Source: Legionella quateirensis (lineage in GTDB: Bacteria; Pseudomonadota; Gammaproteobacteria; Legionellales; Legionellaceae). From it: a stretch of DNA of 64,000 nt. Shown piece by piece: positions 1-8,371 of the stretch (position 1 is its first letter; each line of letters begins with the position of its first letter). The notes beneath the pieces are model-generated. The model saw only the letters and a list, made by a program, of their open reading frames with translations. It was not told where the DNA came from and made no database searches. A program made the translations under genes and the position numbers. The DNA is taken from positions 188,253 to 252,252 of the forward strand of contig NZ_LNYR01000006.1 in the NCBI RefSeq assembly GCF_001467955.1. Direction: 5' to 3'.

Positions 1-1
1 A

Positions 2-121
2 TCCTATGCAGGACGTGAAGTGATTACAGATTACTTTCGAGTATTAAGCAGGCAACAGGAAATCATTGTTGGTTCAAAAATTCCAAGAGGACAACCTAAT
101 AATATGCACTCGCATTATTAA
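2..121 (+). CDS. C-terminal end of an unidentified gene (cut by the window edge)
   Basis: An open frame enters from the left edge and runs without a stop to a TAA at 119-121. It encodes 39 residues ending in ...NNMHSHY. The frame stays open for 39 codons and stops 12 bp short of the convergent folA stop codon, which is the normal spacing for a real gene end. The peptide is polar and basic (SRQQEIIVGSKIPRGQ), with no motif I recognise. It may instead be chance, since 39 codons is weak evidence alone. Confidence 0.5.
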   Translation, partial: SYAGREVITDYFRVLSRQQEIIVGSKIPRGQPNNMHSHY

Positions 122-132
122 TAGACTCTTGA

Positions 133-618
133 TTATATTCTTACATAAGTAAGAAAGGTCATATCGTATTGATTTTTCTCATCATGCTGTCGAAATTCTT
201 CATTTCGACAGTTCCATACTAAGTTATTAATTTCTGGAAAATACACATCGGCAGAAAAAACATGTTGAATTCGAGTGAGGTATATCCTGTGAGCAATATC
301 TATGGCCTGGGAAAATAGATTAGCGCCGCCAATAATCATTACTTCATTTTCTTCACATGTGGAGGATATTGCTTTCTCCAGTGAATCTAAAACAGTGACT
401 CCGTCTATAGCAGTCGACGAATGGCTTAATACAATATTCTTTCTTCCTGGTAATGGTCTGCCAATTGATTCAAAGGTTCTCCGACCCATGATAATTGGTT
501 TACCCATAGTTGTTTGTTTAAAATAATGTAAATCAGCCGGCAAATGACACAGTAGTTGATTGTTACACCCCAAACCACCACGCTCATCTACTGCTGCAAT
601 TAAGCTGATAATACTCAT
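133..618 (-). CDS. folA: dihydrofolate reductase
   Basis: This enzyme reduces dihydrofolate to tetrahydrofolate with NADPH and is the target of trimethoprim. The 161-residue length is typical of bacterial DHFR. The family layout is visible: SLIAAVDERGGLG at the start, the active-site acid D29 in LPADLHYF, the NADPH-binding stretch MGRRTFESIGRPLPGR (about 44-59), and IIGGANLF near residue 95. The residue usually Trp in the PW-LPADL stretch appears to be Cys24 here, which is unusual. The gene is last in a leftward run, and its ATG overlaps the pdxA stop by 4 bp, suggesting translational coupling. Confidence 0.96.
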   Translation of the reverse strand: MSIISLIAAVDERGGLGCNNQLLCHLPADLHYFKQTTMGKPIIMGRRTFESIGRPLPGRKNIVLSHSSTAIDGVTVLDSLEKAISSTCEENEVMIIGGANLFSQAIDIAHRIYLTRIQHVFSADVYFPEINNLVWNCRNEEFRQHDEKNQYDMTFLTYVRI

Positions 619-1592
619 ATACTGTTCCTTGCACTCGCCATTTCCACAGCCATATGAACTGCTGCTAATAAACTCCCAGAATCCGCGCTGTTTTTTCCGG
701 CTAATTCCAATGCTGTTCCATGATCCACAGATGTTCTTATTATGGGTAATCCAAGTGTGACATTAACTGAATGATTAAAGCCCGCAAATTTAAGTACAGG
801 CAATCCTTGATCATGATACATTGCCACATAAGCATCACATTTATCCTGATTGTTTGCAGTAAACATGGTATCTGCAGGTAATGGACCTTGAACATCAATT
901 CCTTCTTTTCTTAGTGCTATTAATGCAGGGCTTATGACCTCAATTTCTTCTCGACCCAAATATCCTGATTCGCCAGCATGGGGATTTAACCCGGCTACTT
1001 TTATCTTTGGATTTAAAATACGAAAATCCTGAATTAATGAGTGATGAAGAGTATCGATTACCTTAATTATTAAAGAGATGTTTATTGCATCAGGAACTTG
1101 ACGAAGTGGAAGATGAGTCGTAACTAACGCAACTCTCATAAGCGGACAAGCCAACATCATTACTACTTGTTCAACGCCAAAAAACTGCGCAAAAAATTCT
1201 GTATGACCTGAAAAAGGGATGCCTCCAGCATTAATATTGGCTTTATGTACTGGTGCAGTGACTAATGCAGAAAACTCACCGGTGCTACAAAGAGTTGCAC
1301 CAAGGGTTAACAGTTCCAAAACATAGGCTGCGTTTTCAGGATTTAGCTGCCCTGGAATGACAAATCCAGGGCAAGGTACGGACAGAACCGTTAAACAACC
1401 CGGTTCCGATTTTACAGTTTCGTCAGATTTATATTCATAAAAATCAATTGTCCTTGATAATTCAATCGCTCTTAGCTTAAGGACATTCAAATCACCAAGA
1501 ATAACTAAAGGTACATCATAACCTGCAAGAGCCAAACATAGGTCTGGACCAATTCCTGCTGGCTCACCACTGCTAACAAGCAGTGGCTTCAT
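615..1592 (-). CDS. pdxA: 4-hydroxythreonine-4-phosphate dehydrogenase
   Basis: PdxA oxidises 4-phosphohydroxy-L-threonine in the DXP-dependent pathway to pyridoxal phosphate. The 325 residues match the family length. The start SSGEPAGIGPDL is the conserved N-terminal block. The three metal-ligand histidines are visible in FSGHTEFF, LNPHAGESG and AMYHDQGLPVLK, and the C-terminal SVDHGTALELAGK block is intact. It overlaps surA upstream and folA downstream by 4 bp each (ATGA type). surA-pdxA adjacency is common in gammaproteobacteria. No oddity seen. Confidence 0.97.
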   Translation of the reverse strand: MKPLLVSSGEPAGIGPDLCLALAGYDVPLVILGDLNVLKLRAIELSRTIDFYEYKSDETVKSEPGCLTVLSVPCPGFVIPGQLNPENAAYVLELLTLGATLCSTGEFSALVTAPVHKANINAGGIPFSGHTEFFAQFFGVEQVVMMLACPLMRVALVTTHLPLRQVPDAINISLIIKVIDTLHHSLIQDFRILNPKIKVAGLNPHAGESGYLGREEIEVISPALIALRKEGIDVQGPLPADTMFTANNQDKCDAYVAMYHDQGLPVLKFAGFNHSVNVTLGLPIIRTSVDHGTALELAGKNSADSGSLLAAVHMAVEMASARNSI

Positions 1593-2878
1593 GCTAGATC
1601 CTTATCGACAATATTTACGTATGCTTCAGTTCGTAAGTGCTGTTGCCAATTTTGGACTGCTTCAGCAAATTTACGTTGTTGTAAAAACTGTCTTACTTGT
1701 TGACGTTTAAATGATTCAGAATCATCTTTTTGTTTACGTGCGATGACTTCAATCAAATGCCAACCATATTGAGTTTTCACCGGTTGACTTACTTTATGTA
1801 AAGGTAAGTTATTCATAGTCTTCTCAAATTCAGGTACCAACTCCCCTGGACTGACCCAACCTAAATCCCCTCCTTTCACAGCACTCGTAGCATCCAAAGA
1901 ATATTGTTTAGCCATAAGAGCAAAATCTTTTCCTGATTTTAATTGTTGGTATATGTTTTTCACTTGTTTCAATGAATCAGAAGGTAACATACTGGCATCA
2001 GGCTTCAGTAATATATGACGAACATGAGTCTGGGTCACCACATGATGCTGATTATCCCCACCCTTAGCAATCAATTTAATTAACTGAAAACCATTTCCTG
2101 TACGCAAGGGGCCTACTACCTGACCTACATTCATTTTCACCACTTCTTTCGCAAAAATTTCGGGCAATTCAGCTAAATGCCGTTCTCCCAAGTCGCCACC
2201 TTCCAAAGCCAGTTCGCCACTGGATTCTTCAATTGCCAATCGACTAAAGTCTTCACCTTTTTTAATTTTCGCCAGTAATTTTTCCGCATTTGCTCTGGCG
2301 CTTTTCAGTTCTTCAGTAGTAGGCTCCTCATTTAAGGGAATCACTATATTTTGCAAATGAAATGTCACTGCCGAATTATCAACTGTATTCGCTGTTTTCA
2401 AATACTGTTCAACCTGCTCATTGGTTACTTGAACTTCTTTTCCTACTGCTTTTTGTTGCAAACGACTAAGCAACATTTCTTTACGAATATTTTGTCTGTA
2501 TTCCTGCCAGGTGATTCCCTGTTTGGTAATCTCTTCACGTAATTGAGACAAAGTTAAATTATTCATCGTAGCCACTCGCTCAATCGCTTCGTTGAGCTCT
2601 GTACTGTCCACTGTAATTCCATGTTGCTTCGCCAATTGCATTTGCAAGTCGACATCGATTAAATGCTGCAAAACCTGTTTACGTAAAACAGACTCTTCAG
2701 GCATTTGCATTTTTTGAGCAAGAATCTGTTTTTTGGATAATTCAACTTGTGCATCCAACTCACTGGAAGTAATTACTCCGTTATTAACAATTGCAACAAC
2801 TTTATCCAACAGCTGTTTGCCTTCAGCGATATTCAACCCTGAAAGTAAAATGCACAATAATGCCAATCTTTTTAACAT
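1589..2878 (-). CDS. surA: periplasmic chaperone / peptidyl-prolyl isomerase SurA
   Basis: SurA escorts unfolded outer-membrane proteins, including LptD, across the periplasm to the BAM complex. The 429-residue product starts with a signal peptide (MLKRLALLCILLSGLNIAEG), followed by the chaperone N-domain (KVVAIVNNGVITSSELDAQV). Two parvulin domains follow at about 172-273 and 283-385, each with a conserved GGDLG core (ALEGGDLGE and AVKGGDLGW). It lies 85 bp downstream of lptD, and its last codons overlap pdxA. The order lptD-surA-pdxA is a recurrent gammaproteobacterial arrangement, so identity is secure. Confidence 0.97.
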   Translation of the reverse strand: MLKRLALLCILLSGLNIAEGKQLLDKVVAIVNNGVITSSELDAQVELSKKQILAQKMQMPEESVLRKQVLQHLIDVDLQMQLAKQHGITVDSTELNEAIERVATMNNLTLSQLREEITKQGITWQEYRQNIRKEMLLSRLQQKAVGKEVQVTNEQVEQYLKTANTVDNSAVTFHLQNIVIPLNEEPTTEELKSARANAEKLLAKIKKGEDFSRLAIEESSGELALEGGDLGERHLAELPEIFAKEVVKMNVGQVVGPLRTGNGFQLIKLIAKGGDNQHHVVTQTHVRHILLKPDASMLPSDSLKQVKNIYQQLKSGKDFALMAKQYSLDATSAVKGGDLGWVSPGELVPEFEKTMNNLPLHKVSQPVKTQYGWHLIEVIARKQKDDSESFKRQQVRQFLQQRKFAEAVQNWQQHLRTEAYVNIVDKDLA

Positions 2879-2963
2879 GCCTTAATCCTCATTTACTCTT
2901 TGCCGCGCAATTTAGGTTATTCTTAATCAAAATACAAGCAACTTTGGTTAAATTCTACTCTAA

Positions 2964-5468
2964 TTATCGACGGAATGGATCATTATATCCTGGAATATAG
3001 GTACTCAGTATATTATAAGGATCACTATTTGCCACTGATCCTAAGCCTTTTAATAGTAATTGCAAATAAACATTATTATTATATTGAGGTTCAAAATCAT
3101 CATTTAGATTTTTAAATGTCCGTCCACCCATTACTCGTACTGCCCAACAACAGCTATCATATTGCACACCAAACAAAGACATCATACTGTAATTTTTGCT
3201 AATATTCTGGCTGTATGCTCCAATGCTGCTCCACTTTTCACTTAATGGCCAGGAAAAAGCGACAATACCTTGATTTAGCGCGTTATTTGCTGTTCCATTG
3301 TTCCTGACTGCAGTTACATCTCCATTAACCAAATAACTGTAACCCCCGCTGATTATAGCATTGGGGATAGGTTGATAATGCAAATTTAAATCGGCATTAT
3401 TTGTGGCCTTGGTAGCAGGATCCCAAATGTAATCGCCCGATACTGCCCAAGCGGGATTTATGCGATAAACCGCTCTTGATGCAACGGGTGATGAACCAAA
3501 TGTTGAGGATAAATGACCAAAAGTATTGGGATCATCGACACAATAACCCGTAGGACTTTGACATAATTGAACTTTCCTGTCAGAAAAATACTTGATTTGG
3601 CCTATAGTAAAATTAGCTCGTTCAACACCCGTTTCTTCAGATAACCAACGTGAAGTGAGCGCATAAGCCAATTGATTTGCATCTCCAATTCGATCAAATC
3701 CTGAAAACCGGTTAGTTCTGAATAATTGATCCGCATTGAATATCATAATTCCTGAATCATAAACGGGAATCGGTGTCTGATTTTGAAATGGAACACGCAA
3801 ATAATAGAGTCTTGGCTCTAACGTTTGAGTATATGATTCACCCTTTAACAAGAAATCTCGTTCAAAAAATAACCCGCCATCCACACTAAATCGAGGAATA
3901 GTGCGATTAAAATCCTGATGATATGAACCCCAATTTGTGTTGTTTTGCACACTGTAATAATTTTCCACAAATTGAACAGAAGGAGTGACATACCCCCATG
4001 GCTTCATGATTGGAACTGATAATATGGGATTAAAATGAAATCGAGGCCCTTGAGGCATTCTCAAGGGAGCCAAATCCCATCGATCAACGGGCCAATGGAA
4101 CTGATCGTATTGGCCGAGAATATTGACATTGGCATTAAACGGTAAATCATAGTAGTAACCATTTGCCATTAACTGAGGTAATCGTTCATAAACAGGGGAA
4201 AGACGTATTTCATTTACTGGTTGTAATGTTTGGTAGCTTTGCCCCATTCCTCTGAAGGTCCAATTTTCTGTAGAATAAATTAAGTCCGCCTGGCGTAATA
4301 ATTGTCGTTGGGTAATCATCACCAGATTAGAACTGAAATCCTGAAAATAATAATCATCAGATACTTGCTCCAGATTAATATTCATCTGTAAATCAGGAGT
4401 AAAATAGGTTCTATCCAAAACTCCAAAAGACCAGCGATTTGTTGAATTTCCAAGAAGTCTGGGATATTGAACTTCGTTATTCTTCAAAAAAGTACCAAAG
4501 GCTCGATCATCGGGTAGAAAACTGCCCTGAATTTTTCCGGAGCTCATTCCTGTTAAATAACGAAATTCCCCCCCCATCATAACACCACGTTCAGAATACA
4601 AATGGGGCTCGATAGTCATGTCATAATTTGGAGCGATATTCCAATAATAGGGTAAGCCCAGATCAAAACCACCCACATTGGAATATCCGGCAAGCGGCAT
4701 CAAAAAACCTGATTTGCGTTCTTTGCTGGTAGGAAAACTGAGATATGGAGAATAAAATACAGGCCAATCATGAATTCGTAATACCGCATTACGCGCAACG
4801 CCTTTCGCCTTTGCATCATCCAAAGTTAAGGTTTCAGCCTGTATATCCCACGCTTTATCCTGAGGAGCACAGGTTGTATAAGTTGCTTTGCGCAAGAAGT
4901 AATCTTTGTTCGCGAATCGTCTGATTAAACTGGCACGTCCCCATGCTGGGAGCGCAGCATTGTTTCGATTCGTGTTAAAACGGTATAATACATCTTCCGT
5001 TATTCCTGATTTATCCTGCGGATTAATGACAGCTTTACGTGCAATCATCAATCTATCAGGCTCCAAATAGCGAACATCTCCCAAAAACTCAATTTTTGTG
5101 ACCTCATTGGTCTTGGCGTCTCTATATACATAGGCTGTTTGCGCATTAACAACACGCTGATCTTGTTGCACTTCAACATTGCCAGAAAGAGTGGAGCGTT
5201 TATCACGGTAAAAAGAAACACGGTCAGCCAAAATGCGCACTTCGTCAACGCTGGCCAAAGGCGTAACGGTTGTTGGCTTATAAGAACCCAAACATAAAGG
5301 GGAACTTTGATCAGCCTGCCAGCCTAGACATTCAGCAAATTTAGCCCGTATCGCATCCGTTAAATCAACATCTCGAGCGATGACACAGGCTTGTACCGGT
5401 TCAGATATAAGAGAGGCAGAATAGGCAAACCCATGATAAATCAGCAGAATCAGCAGGCCTCCGGACAT
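2964..5468 (-). CDS. lptD: LPS-assembly outer membrane protein LptD
   Basis: LptD is the outer-membrane barrel that inserts lipopolysaccharide into the outer leaflet together with LptE. The protein shows the N-terminal OstA/jellyroll region (ADRVSFYRDKRSTLSGNVEVQQDQRVVNA), then PVFYSPYLSFP and SGFLMP, and a long aromatic-rich beta-barrel ending in DPYNILSTYIPGYNDPFRR. I placed the start at the Met before GGLLILLIYHGFAYSA, a plausible signal peptide, giving 834 residues. The frame stays open to a TTG at 5624 (886 residues), and no start has a convincing ribosome-binding site, so the N-terminus is uncertain. It heads the run with surA, pdxA and folA. Note the cysteine pairs that LptD uses for disulphides (CLGWQADQSSPLC, SCCWAV). 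Confidence 0.95.
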   Translation of the reverse strand: MSGGLLILLIYHGFAYSASLISEPVQACVIARDVDLTDAIRAKFAECLGWQADQSSPLCLGSYKPTTVTPLASVDEVRILADRVSFYRDKRSTLSGNVEVQQDQRVVNAQTAYVYRDAKTNEVTKIEFLGDVRYLEPDRLMIARKAVINPQDKSGITEDVLYRFNTNRNNAALPAWGRASLIRRFANKDYFLRKATYTTCAPQDKAWDIQAETLTLDDAKAKGVARNAVLRIHDWPVFYSPYLSFPTSKERKSGFLMPLAGYSNVGGFDLGLPYYWNIAPNYDMTIEPHLYSERGVMMGGEFRYLTGMSSGKIQGSFLPDDRAFGTFLKNNEVQYPRLLGNSTNRWSFGVLDRTYFTPDLQMNINLEQVSDDYYFQDFSSNLVMITQRQLLRQADLIYSTENWTFRGMGQSYQTLQPVNEIRLSPVYERLPQLMANGYYYDLPFNANVNILGQYDQFHWPVDRWDLAPLRMPQGPRFHFNPILSVPIMKPWGYVTPSVQFVENYYSVQNNTNWGSYHQDFNRTIPRFSVDGGLFFERDFLLKGESYTQTLEPRLYYLRVPFQNQTPIPVYDSGIMIFNADQLFRTNRFSGFDRIGDANQLAYALTSRWLSEETGVERANFTIGQIKYFSDRKVQLCQSPTGYCVDDPNTFGHLSSTFGSSPVASRAVYRINPAWAVSGDYIWDPATKATNNADLNLHYQPIPNAIISGGYSYLVNGDVTAVRNNGTANNALNQGIVAFSWPLSEKWSSIGAYSQNISKNYSMMSLFGVQYDSCCWAVRVMGGRTFKNLNDDFEPQYNNNVYLQLLLKGLGSVANSDPYNILSTYIPGYNDPFRR

Positions 5469-5706
5469 ACCAGCACTTATGAAAAACCATTTGGCTGAAT
5501 TAAAGAAATCGGTCACGATTTCAGAAGAACATTTAAAAAAACAATAGGCTCTCTCTCGCAATAAGACGATTCGTGAAAAATAATTAAGAAGCTTCTTATA
5601 AAACCTGATGTTCACAGCAAACAAAATGCCTTATGATGCACACAATTATCCTCATTTACGACGAGTATATAAATTGATAGCCGGTAATAAAGTAGGGAAG
5701 TATAAC

Positions 5707-6690
5707 ATGCATGAAAGAGAAAACGCACTGAAACTGTGGTTAGATCATGTTATTCCTCAGAAAGATTATAGCCTGACTCCGCTGGCAGGAGACGCCAGTT
5801 TTAGAAGGTATTTTCGTATACAATATAATGGCTTATCCCGGATAGTCATGGATGCGCCACCAGACAAAGAAGATCTTGAGCCATTTATTCATATTGCCAA
5901 AACCATTGCCAGTGCCAATGTAAACACGCCCGAAATTCTTGCTATAAATAACGAACAGGGATTTTTGTTGCTGAGTGATTTCGGCGATCAACTTCTGCTA
6001 GGTACATTAGAAGAACATACAGCAGACTCCTATTATCACGAAGCCATTAAAACTCTGCTTAAAATTCAAACTTGTTCCATTAATGATCCCCAATTACCTG
6101 CTTTTGATAAACAATTCATGTTGAATGAAATGGCACTTTGTCCTGAGTGGTTTTTTAAAGGATACTTGAAGCTGAATTTGCAAGAAGAGGAATCACTTCT
6201 GTTGCAACACATGATGGAACGGATTGCCACTGAAGTAGCTCAACAGCCTTTAACTTTTATTCACAGAGATTACCACTCACGTAATCTGATGTTAATTAAT
6301 GGTCCAGACTCTGTTGATTTTGGAGTTATTGACTTTCAAGATGCTATGCGTGGCCCCTTAACTTATGATTTGGTCTCTCTTCTCAAAGACTGTTACATCT
6401 CCTGGCCCAGAGACAAGGTACTGCAATGGGTTCAATACTTTTATGAACATAATACTAGTGCGCAAAACACTTATACTGTTCCTGAGTTTGTCCGAGCCTT
6501 TGATCTTTGTGGACTGCAAAGACATTTAAAGGTTTTAGGAATTTTTTGTCGATTGTATTTACGAGATCATAAATCCGGCTATCTGAATAATTTACCTCTT
6601 ACCTTAAAATATGTTCTTGAATGCAGTGAAACCTATGAAGAACTTCATCCCCTCTTTCATTTTCTGCAAAAACGAGTGTATTTACCATGA
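5707..6690 (+). CDS. amgK: N-acetylmuramate / N-acetylglucosamine anomeric kinase AmgK (aminoglycoside phosphotransferase fold)
   Basis: AmgK phosphorylates the anomeric carbon of MurNAc or GlcNAc in a peptidoglycan salvage route that bypasses de novo MurA; the pathway is known from Pseudomonas. The 327-residue protein has the APH-type kinase layout: PLAGDASFRRYFR (ATP side), FLLLSDFGDQLL, the catalytic loop HRDYHSRNLM with D188, and IDFQDAMRGPLTYDLVSLL. The frame is open from 5608, but that would overlap lptD; the ATG at 5707 follows GGGAAG at a suitable distance. The stop overlaps murU by 4 bp, so the two salvage enzymes are coupled. It is divergent from lptD. Confidence 0.88.
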   Translation: MHERENALKLWLDHVIPQKDYSLTPLAGDASFRRYFRIQYNGLSRIVMDAPPDKEDLEPFIHIAKTIASANVNTPEILAINNEQGFLLLSDFGDQLLLGTLEEHTADSYYHEAIKTLLKIQTCSINDPQLPAFDKQFMLNEMALCPEWFFKGYLKLNLQEEESLLLQHMMERIATEVAQQPLTFIHRDYHSRNLMLINGPDSVDFGVIDFQDAMRGPLTYDLVSLLKDCYISWPRDKVLQWVQYFYEHNTSAQNTYTVPEFVRAFDLCGLQRHLKVLGIFCRLYLRDHKSGYLNNLPLTLKYVLECSETYEELHPLFHFLQKRVYLP

Positions 6691-7346
6691 AAGTAGCGAT
6701 GATACTGGCAGCAGGAAGAGGTGAACGTTTAAAACCGCTAACTGATGCTCAACCCAAAGCACTGTGCATGGTTAAAAATAAACCACTGATAGAGCACCAT
6801 GTACTCAATCTAGCAAAAGCAGGTTTTGAAAAACTAGTAGTAAACCATGCTTATCTAGGCGGTCAAATCAGACAATTTCTGGGTAATGGACAACGCTATG
6901 GTATAACAATCTGTTATTCTCCTGAGCCGCCAGGTGGACTTGAGACCGGAGGTGGAATAGTAAAAGCATTACCTCTATTGGGTACTAAACCATTTGTAAC
7001 AGTCAACGCCGATATCTATACAGATTTCAATTTCGCGCTACTTGATCTTGAGTTAGAACAGCCGATTCATCTGATTTTAACTAACAAAAACCCAACATTA
7101 AATCATCATGGGGATTTTAGTTTAATTAATCAAAATCAACTGCGTAATGAAAATCCAGAATATACTTTTGCAGGTATAGCCGTTTATCATCCATACGTAT
7201 TTAATCAATGCAAGCAGGGAAGATATTCTGTTACTCCATTAATTCGACAGTTGGTGACACAAAATAAGGTATCTGGAAGCCTATATCAAGGCACTTGGTT
7301 TGATATAGGCTCGATGGAGCGACTCAAAGCGGCTAATAACGACTAG
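6687..7346 (+). CDS. murU: N-acetylmuramate alpha-1-phosphate uridylyltransferase MurU
   Basis: MurU converts MurNAc-1-phosphate and UTP to UDP-MurNAc, the step after AmgK in cell-wall recycling. This 219-residue protein has the nucleotidyltransferase fold signature AMILAAGRGERLKPLT with PKALCMVKNKPLIEHH, the metal-binding VNADIYTD, and a C-terminal WFDIGSMERL. The short length fits MurU rather than the larger mannose-1-phosphate enzymes, and coupling to amgK supports the call. It ends head-on with the next gene, overlapping 4 bp. Confidence 0.9.
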   Translation: MKVAMILAAGRGERLKPLTDAQPKALCMVKNKPLIEHHVLNLAKAGFEKLVVNHAYLGGQIRQFLGNGQRYGITICYSPEPPGGLETGGGIVKALPLLGTKPFVTVNADIYTDFNFALLDLELEQPIHLILTNKNPTLNHHGDFSLINQNQLRNENPEYTFAGIAVYHPYVFNQCKQGRYSVTPLIRQLVTQNKVSGSLYQGTWFDIGSMERLKAANND

Positions 7347-8128
7347 CCACCTGAGGACATGCCAGTAGTTGAAGGCTCTATAGTTGGCTCAATCTCAAGA
7401 CCTTCTTCTTTGCCAACGGCAGGTTCCCTGCGCACTTCGGGAGCTTTTTCTACAACTGTTGCTTTTTCAGCTACGATTTGCTCTTCTGGATATTCATGTA
7501 GTTGCACAGTAACTGGAATTCCTTTTTCTTCCATAAAGGACTCACATCCTAATTCTGGATCCGTGATTATTGCTTTTAAATCTTCTGGATCGGCATTCAC
7601 CTGTTTCCCATTTGCAGCGACTACCACTTCACCATTATTATCTGCCTCGTATATCTTGCTTCCCTTGCTTACGTTATTTTGTTTGGAAAACCAGGCATTT
7701 AATAAAGTATCCAATGCCCCAATTTGCTCAGTGGAAAGGGAACGTCCATCGGCTGCACTATACCCCCGTAATAACTCACCAAAATTCCCAAAAGCAATAT
7801 CCAGATTAATGGAACTGTTAATTGTTCCAGCCAGTCTTTGAGCAGCAGCCGTTGCCAGATTCTCTTGCATATTCTGGAAATCAGTTAAGAATTTTTGATC
7901 GCCAAACCAGTAATTATTACTGGGCGTTAATTTATGGTAAACGAAGTCAGCATATTCATCTACTTTTTCCATAATATCCCGACACTCCTCCAGCATTTTT
8001 GTATCGATAAGAAGCTGTCTAAATTGTTGAGCAAAATATCTAGCGCCGGGGATTGAATTTCCCGTTAGCCTCATACCCTGTAAAAGTATTTCCTTCGGGG
8101 GCAGTGGTTTTTTGGACATGTTATTCAT
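7343..8128 (-). CDS. Unknown protein with acidic, glutamate-rich C-terminus
   Basis: I do not recognise this 261-residue protein. It has no signal peptide or membrane segment. Residues 1-150 look helical and soluble (EILLQGMRLTGNSIPGARYFAQQFRQLL). The last ~60 residues are a low-complexity acidic tail rich in Glu, Pro and Val (EEQIVAEKATVVEKAPEVRREP, then EEGLEIEPTIEPSTTG). Acidic E-rich tails are seen on some Legionella Dot/Icm substrates, so an exported role is possible but only inferred. On the minus strand a TATAAT lies at 8226-8221, about 95 bp upstream of the start. The gene ends head-on with murU. Confidence 0.75.
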   Translation of the reverse strand: MNNMSKKPLPPKEILLQGMRLTGNSIPGARYFAQQFRQLLIDTKMLEECRDIMEKVDEYADFVYHKLTPSNNYWFGDQKFLTDFQNMQENLATAAAQRLAGTINSSINLDIAFGNFGELLRGYSAADGRSLSTEQIGALDTLLNAWFSKQNNVSKGSKIYEADNNGEVVVAANGKQVNADPEDLKAIITDPELGCESFMEEKGIPVTVQLHEYPEEQIVAEKATVVEKAPEVRREPAVGKEEGLEIEPTIEPSTTGMSSGG

Positions 8129-8314
8129 CTCTCTAAAACTGTTGAAGTACTGTTTCAGTTAAAATCACCAAGGAAATGACAATCACAACATTTCTTAGTT
8201 CAATTTAATTCTTCAGATCTATTATAGCAAAACCATTAACATTCTATTTGGCGTGAAACGCAACTCCTTGAAATGTAAATAAAGTAGGTAAATTGTATAG
8301 ATTTATTATAGCAA

Positions 8315-8341
8315 ACCAGCCCCATTGTTCTGGTGGCTGGT
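8315..8341. terminator. Hairpin downstream of fadE
   Basis: ACCAGCC at 8315-8321 pairs with GGCTGGT at 8335-8341 (7-bp stem, 13-nt loop), followed on the plus strand by CTTTTAATAA. It sits 31 bp beyond the fadE stop in the 243-bp gap before the unknown gene at 7343-8128. It is probably the fadE transcript end, though the T-run on the minus strand is weak. Confidence 0.45.
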
Positions 8342-8371
8342 CTTTTAATAAATGTTAATTAATTGAAAATT

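Noticed and set aside
5608..5706. Longer amgK start
   Set aside because: It would run inside the 5' region of lptD and adds residues not seen in the family; the ATG at 5707 has a better upstream signal.
7359..7841. 160-codon plus-strand frame
   Set aside because: It lies entirely antisense to the gene at 7343-8128, whose composition and length are more protein-like; the Ser-rich translation is typical of a shadow frame.
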